This document shows positions 6,765 to 7,865 of a stretch of 7,865 nt of DNA, in pieces. Below the pieces are notes generated by a model. That model was not told the origin of the DNA. It worked only from the letters and a program-made list of their open reading frames with translations, and made no database searches. The stretch spans positions 1 to 7,865 of the forward strand of contig JAQBPS010000255.1 of NCBI GenBank assembly GCA_028287415.1, written 5' to 3'. The translations under genes and the position numbers were made by a program. Position 1 is the first letter of the stretch; each line of letters begins with the position of its first letter. Source of the DNA: Bacillota bacterium. Its GTDB lineage: Bacteria; Bacillota; Sulfobacillia; Symbiobacteriales; Symbiobacteriaceae.

Positions 6765-6829
6765 AGCTCGATCACAGACATAGATCGATCTCCCCCAGCT
6801 GTTTGGTGTTTCGGTTCCCATGTTCTGGC

Positions 6830-6858
6830 ATAAGAGCGATTCGCCGGAGAGAGGTGAA
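6830..6858 (-). promoter_or_regulatory. Candidate promoter for the MFS gene
   Basis: On the minus strand TTCACC (6853-6858) and TCTTAT (6830-6835) are 17 bases apart and each match 4 of 6 consensus positions of -35 and -10 boxes. It would give a leader of about 70 bases that contains the palindrome at 6782-6791. This is a weak-consensus call. Confidence 0.3.
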
Positions 6859-6964
6859 TCACTGCTGGAGGGCGTTGTTTAACCTGCGGGTGAAGCAGGC
6901 AGGGTGCGCACCAAACGCTTCGGGTGCCGTACAAATTTCCCGGGCGCCGGCAGGGGATACTACT

Positions 6965-6985
6965 TTGACTGTATAAAACTAATAC
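6965..6985 (+). promoter_or_regulatory. AT-rich promoter-like elements before the S9 peptidase gene
   Basis: TTGACT (6965-6970), TATAAA (6972-6977) and TAATAC (6980-6985) look like promoter boxes, but TTGACT is too close to either to pair with it at normal spacing. One of the latter two is probably the -10 of a promoter with a weak -35, 40 to 50 bases upstream of the ATG. Confidence 0.25.
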
Positions 6986-7011
6986 GCAAGACATCGTTGG
7001 CAGCAACGCAC

Positions 7012-7018
7012 AAGGAGG
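7012..7018 (+). promoter_or_regulatory. Ribosome binding site of the S9 peptidase gene
   Basis: AAGGAGG, nearly the full anti-Shine-Dalgarno complement, sits 6 bases before the ATG at 7025. It fixes the start of a gene whose stop codon is outside the window. Confidence 0.9.
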
Positions 7019-7024
7019 CTCCCC

Positions 7025-7865
7025 ATGCCTGAGCAGAAGCGCCGGTTGACCCCTGAAGATTTTTATGCGTTCGTCACCGTAGGCGCCCCGCGGATTAGCC
7101 CGGACGGCGATGTGATCGCCTACGTCCGCACCCAGATCGACAAGGAGTCCAAGGAGCCCCGGTCCTCGCTCTGGGTGGTGCCCGCCGCCGGCGGCACGCC
7201 CGTACAGTTCACCCGGGGACCCAAGTCGGACTCCCAGCCCACCTGGTCGCCGGACGGCCGGACCCTGGCCTTTGTCTCCGACCGGAGCGGCGACCGGCAG
7301 ATCTGGCTGATCGACCGGTTCGGCGGCGAGGCCAGGCAACTGACCACCATGCGCAACGGCGTGGGCAACCCGGTCTGGTCGCCGGACGGGCAGCGGATCG
7401 CCTTCATCTCGGCGGTGGGTCCCGATGACAAGCGCGACCTGCTGACCACCGTCAAGACCGAGGCGGACAAGAAAGCTGACGAGAAGAAGGCCAAGGATGA
7501 GGCGCGGGTCTTCACGAAGATGGGCTGGCGCTCGGACCCGGTCGGTATCCGGCCGAACCGCAACAGCCAGATCTGGACGATCGCCGTGACCCAGCCGGGC
7601 GAGCCGGCCGCTGCACCGGTCCAGGTCACCTGGGGCGACTACGACCACAGCAACCCCCACTGGGCGCCGGACAGCAACCTGATCGCCTTCAATGCGAAGC
7701 GGACCGAAGATGAGCACACCCGCTTCTTCGATGTCTACACGGCGACGGTGCCCCTTGAGGCGACCGGCGACGCTGCTGACCACTTCAACCCCAGCAATAT
7801 CACCGAGTCCAAGGGCTCCTTCTTCGTCGGCGGCTTCTCGCCGGACGGCAAGAGCCTGGCCGTGC
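7025..7865 (+). CDS. S9 family (acylaminoacyl-peptidase-like) serine peptidase, 3' end outside window
   Basis: The frame is open from ATG 7025 to the end of the window, giving the first 280 residues. Seen: five TolB/propeller-type blade motifs, ISPDG at 24, WSPDG at 74 and 118, WAPDS at 213 and FSPDG at 271, each followed by a hydrophobic strand such as LAFVSDR. This matches the N-terminal beta-propeller of S9C acylaminoacyl or dipeptidyl peptidases, where it controls access to an alpha/beta-hydrolase domain. A lysine-rich stretch at about 143-162 (EADKKADEKKAKDE) between blades is also seen in this family. The catalytic Ser, Asp and His would lie in the missing C-terminal part, so activity cannot be checked here. 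No signal peptide is present, so it is likely cytoplasmic and cleaves short peptides. A TolB-like propeller protein without a peptidase domain is the main alternative. Confidence 0.85.
   Translation, partial: MPEQKRRLTPEDFYAFVTVGAPRISPDGDVIAYVRTQIDKESKEPRSSLWVVPAAGGTPVQFTRGPKSDSQPTWSPDGRTLAFVSDRSGDRQIWLIDRFGGEARQLTTMRNGVGNPVWSPDGQRIAFISAVGPDDKRDLLTTVKTEADKKADEKKAKDEARVFTKMGWRSDPVGIRPNRNSQIWTIAVTQPGEPAAAPVQVTWGDYDHSNPHWAPDSNLIAFNAKRTEDEHTRFFDVYTATVPLEATGDAADHFNPSNITESKGSFFVGGFSPDGKSLAV

Larger units (their letters stand above)
6753..7024. other. Divergent intergenic region (MFS gene / S9 peptidase gene)
   Basis: No gene is supported in these 272 bases. They hold the ribosome binding sites and presumably the promoters of two divergent genes. 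Two exact 10-base palindromes are present, AGATCGATCT at 6782-6791 and GGTGCGCACC at 6903-6912, along with a weak 5-pair hairpin at 6883-6899. An AT-rich patch lies at 6961-6985. A shared regulator binding here is possible but not shown. Confidence 0.6.

Noticed and set aside
6753..6821. 23-residue extension of the MFS protein from the ATG ending at 6821
   Set aside because: No ribosome binding site precedes it, and it would place the strong GGAGGG site inside the coding sequence.
6749..7783. A 344-residue open frame on the minus strand opposite the S9 peptidase gene
   Set aside because: The plus strand here encodes a protein with five recognisable propeller motifs, a perfect ribosome binding site and an unbroken frame. 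The minus frame is compositionally biased, resembles no family and starts inside that gene, so it is a GC-driven shadow.

Overview
The window is GC-rich bacterial DNA with tightly packed genes, strong AGGAGG-type ribosome binding sites, and GTG and TTG starts alongside ATG. The gene content (LuxE/LuxC-like pair, DUF554 membrane protein, small RRM protein, S9C-type peptidase) and the strong Shine-Dalgarno sites fit a high-GC Firmicute such as Symbiobacterium or a relative. That assignment is an inference from style and content, not from a marker gene. I see no rRNA, tRNA, CRISPR array, insertion sequence or prophage gene.

Region 1 (1-4265, plus strand) is one compact operon of at least five genes whose start lies outside the window. 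It encodes a LuxE-type acyl-protein synthetase (N-terminus missing), a LuxC-type acyl-CoA/acyl-protein reductase, a class III PLP aminotransferase, a single-domain rhodanese and a histidine-phosphatase-fold protein. Junctions are an 8-base overlap, a 4-base ATGA overlap, a 14-base gap and another 4-base ATGA overlap. LuxE and LuxC together turn a fatty acid into an aldehyde in luminous bacteria. Here no luciferase is visible, and the gene fused to them by translational coupling is an aminotransferase. The simplest reading is an acid to aldehyde to primary amine route, the most interesting idea in the window.

Region 2 (4266-4765) holds a single-gene unit: a candidate promoter, an AT-richer leader of about 90 bases with an inverted repeat, an 88-residue RNA-recognition-motif protein and a textbook intrinsic terminator.

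Region 3 (4766-6752) has a DUF554 inner-membrane protein on the plus strand and a 12-helix MFS transporter on the minus strand. They converge with only 12 bases between their stop codons and no visible terminator.

Region 4 (6753-7865) is a 272-base divergent intergenic region followed by the N-terminal beta-propeller part of an S9-family prolyl-oligopeptidase-like peptidase. This gene runs off the end of the window, so its catalytic domain is not visible.
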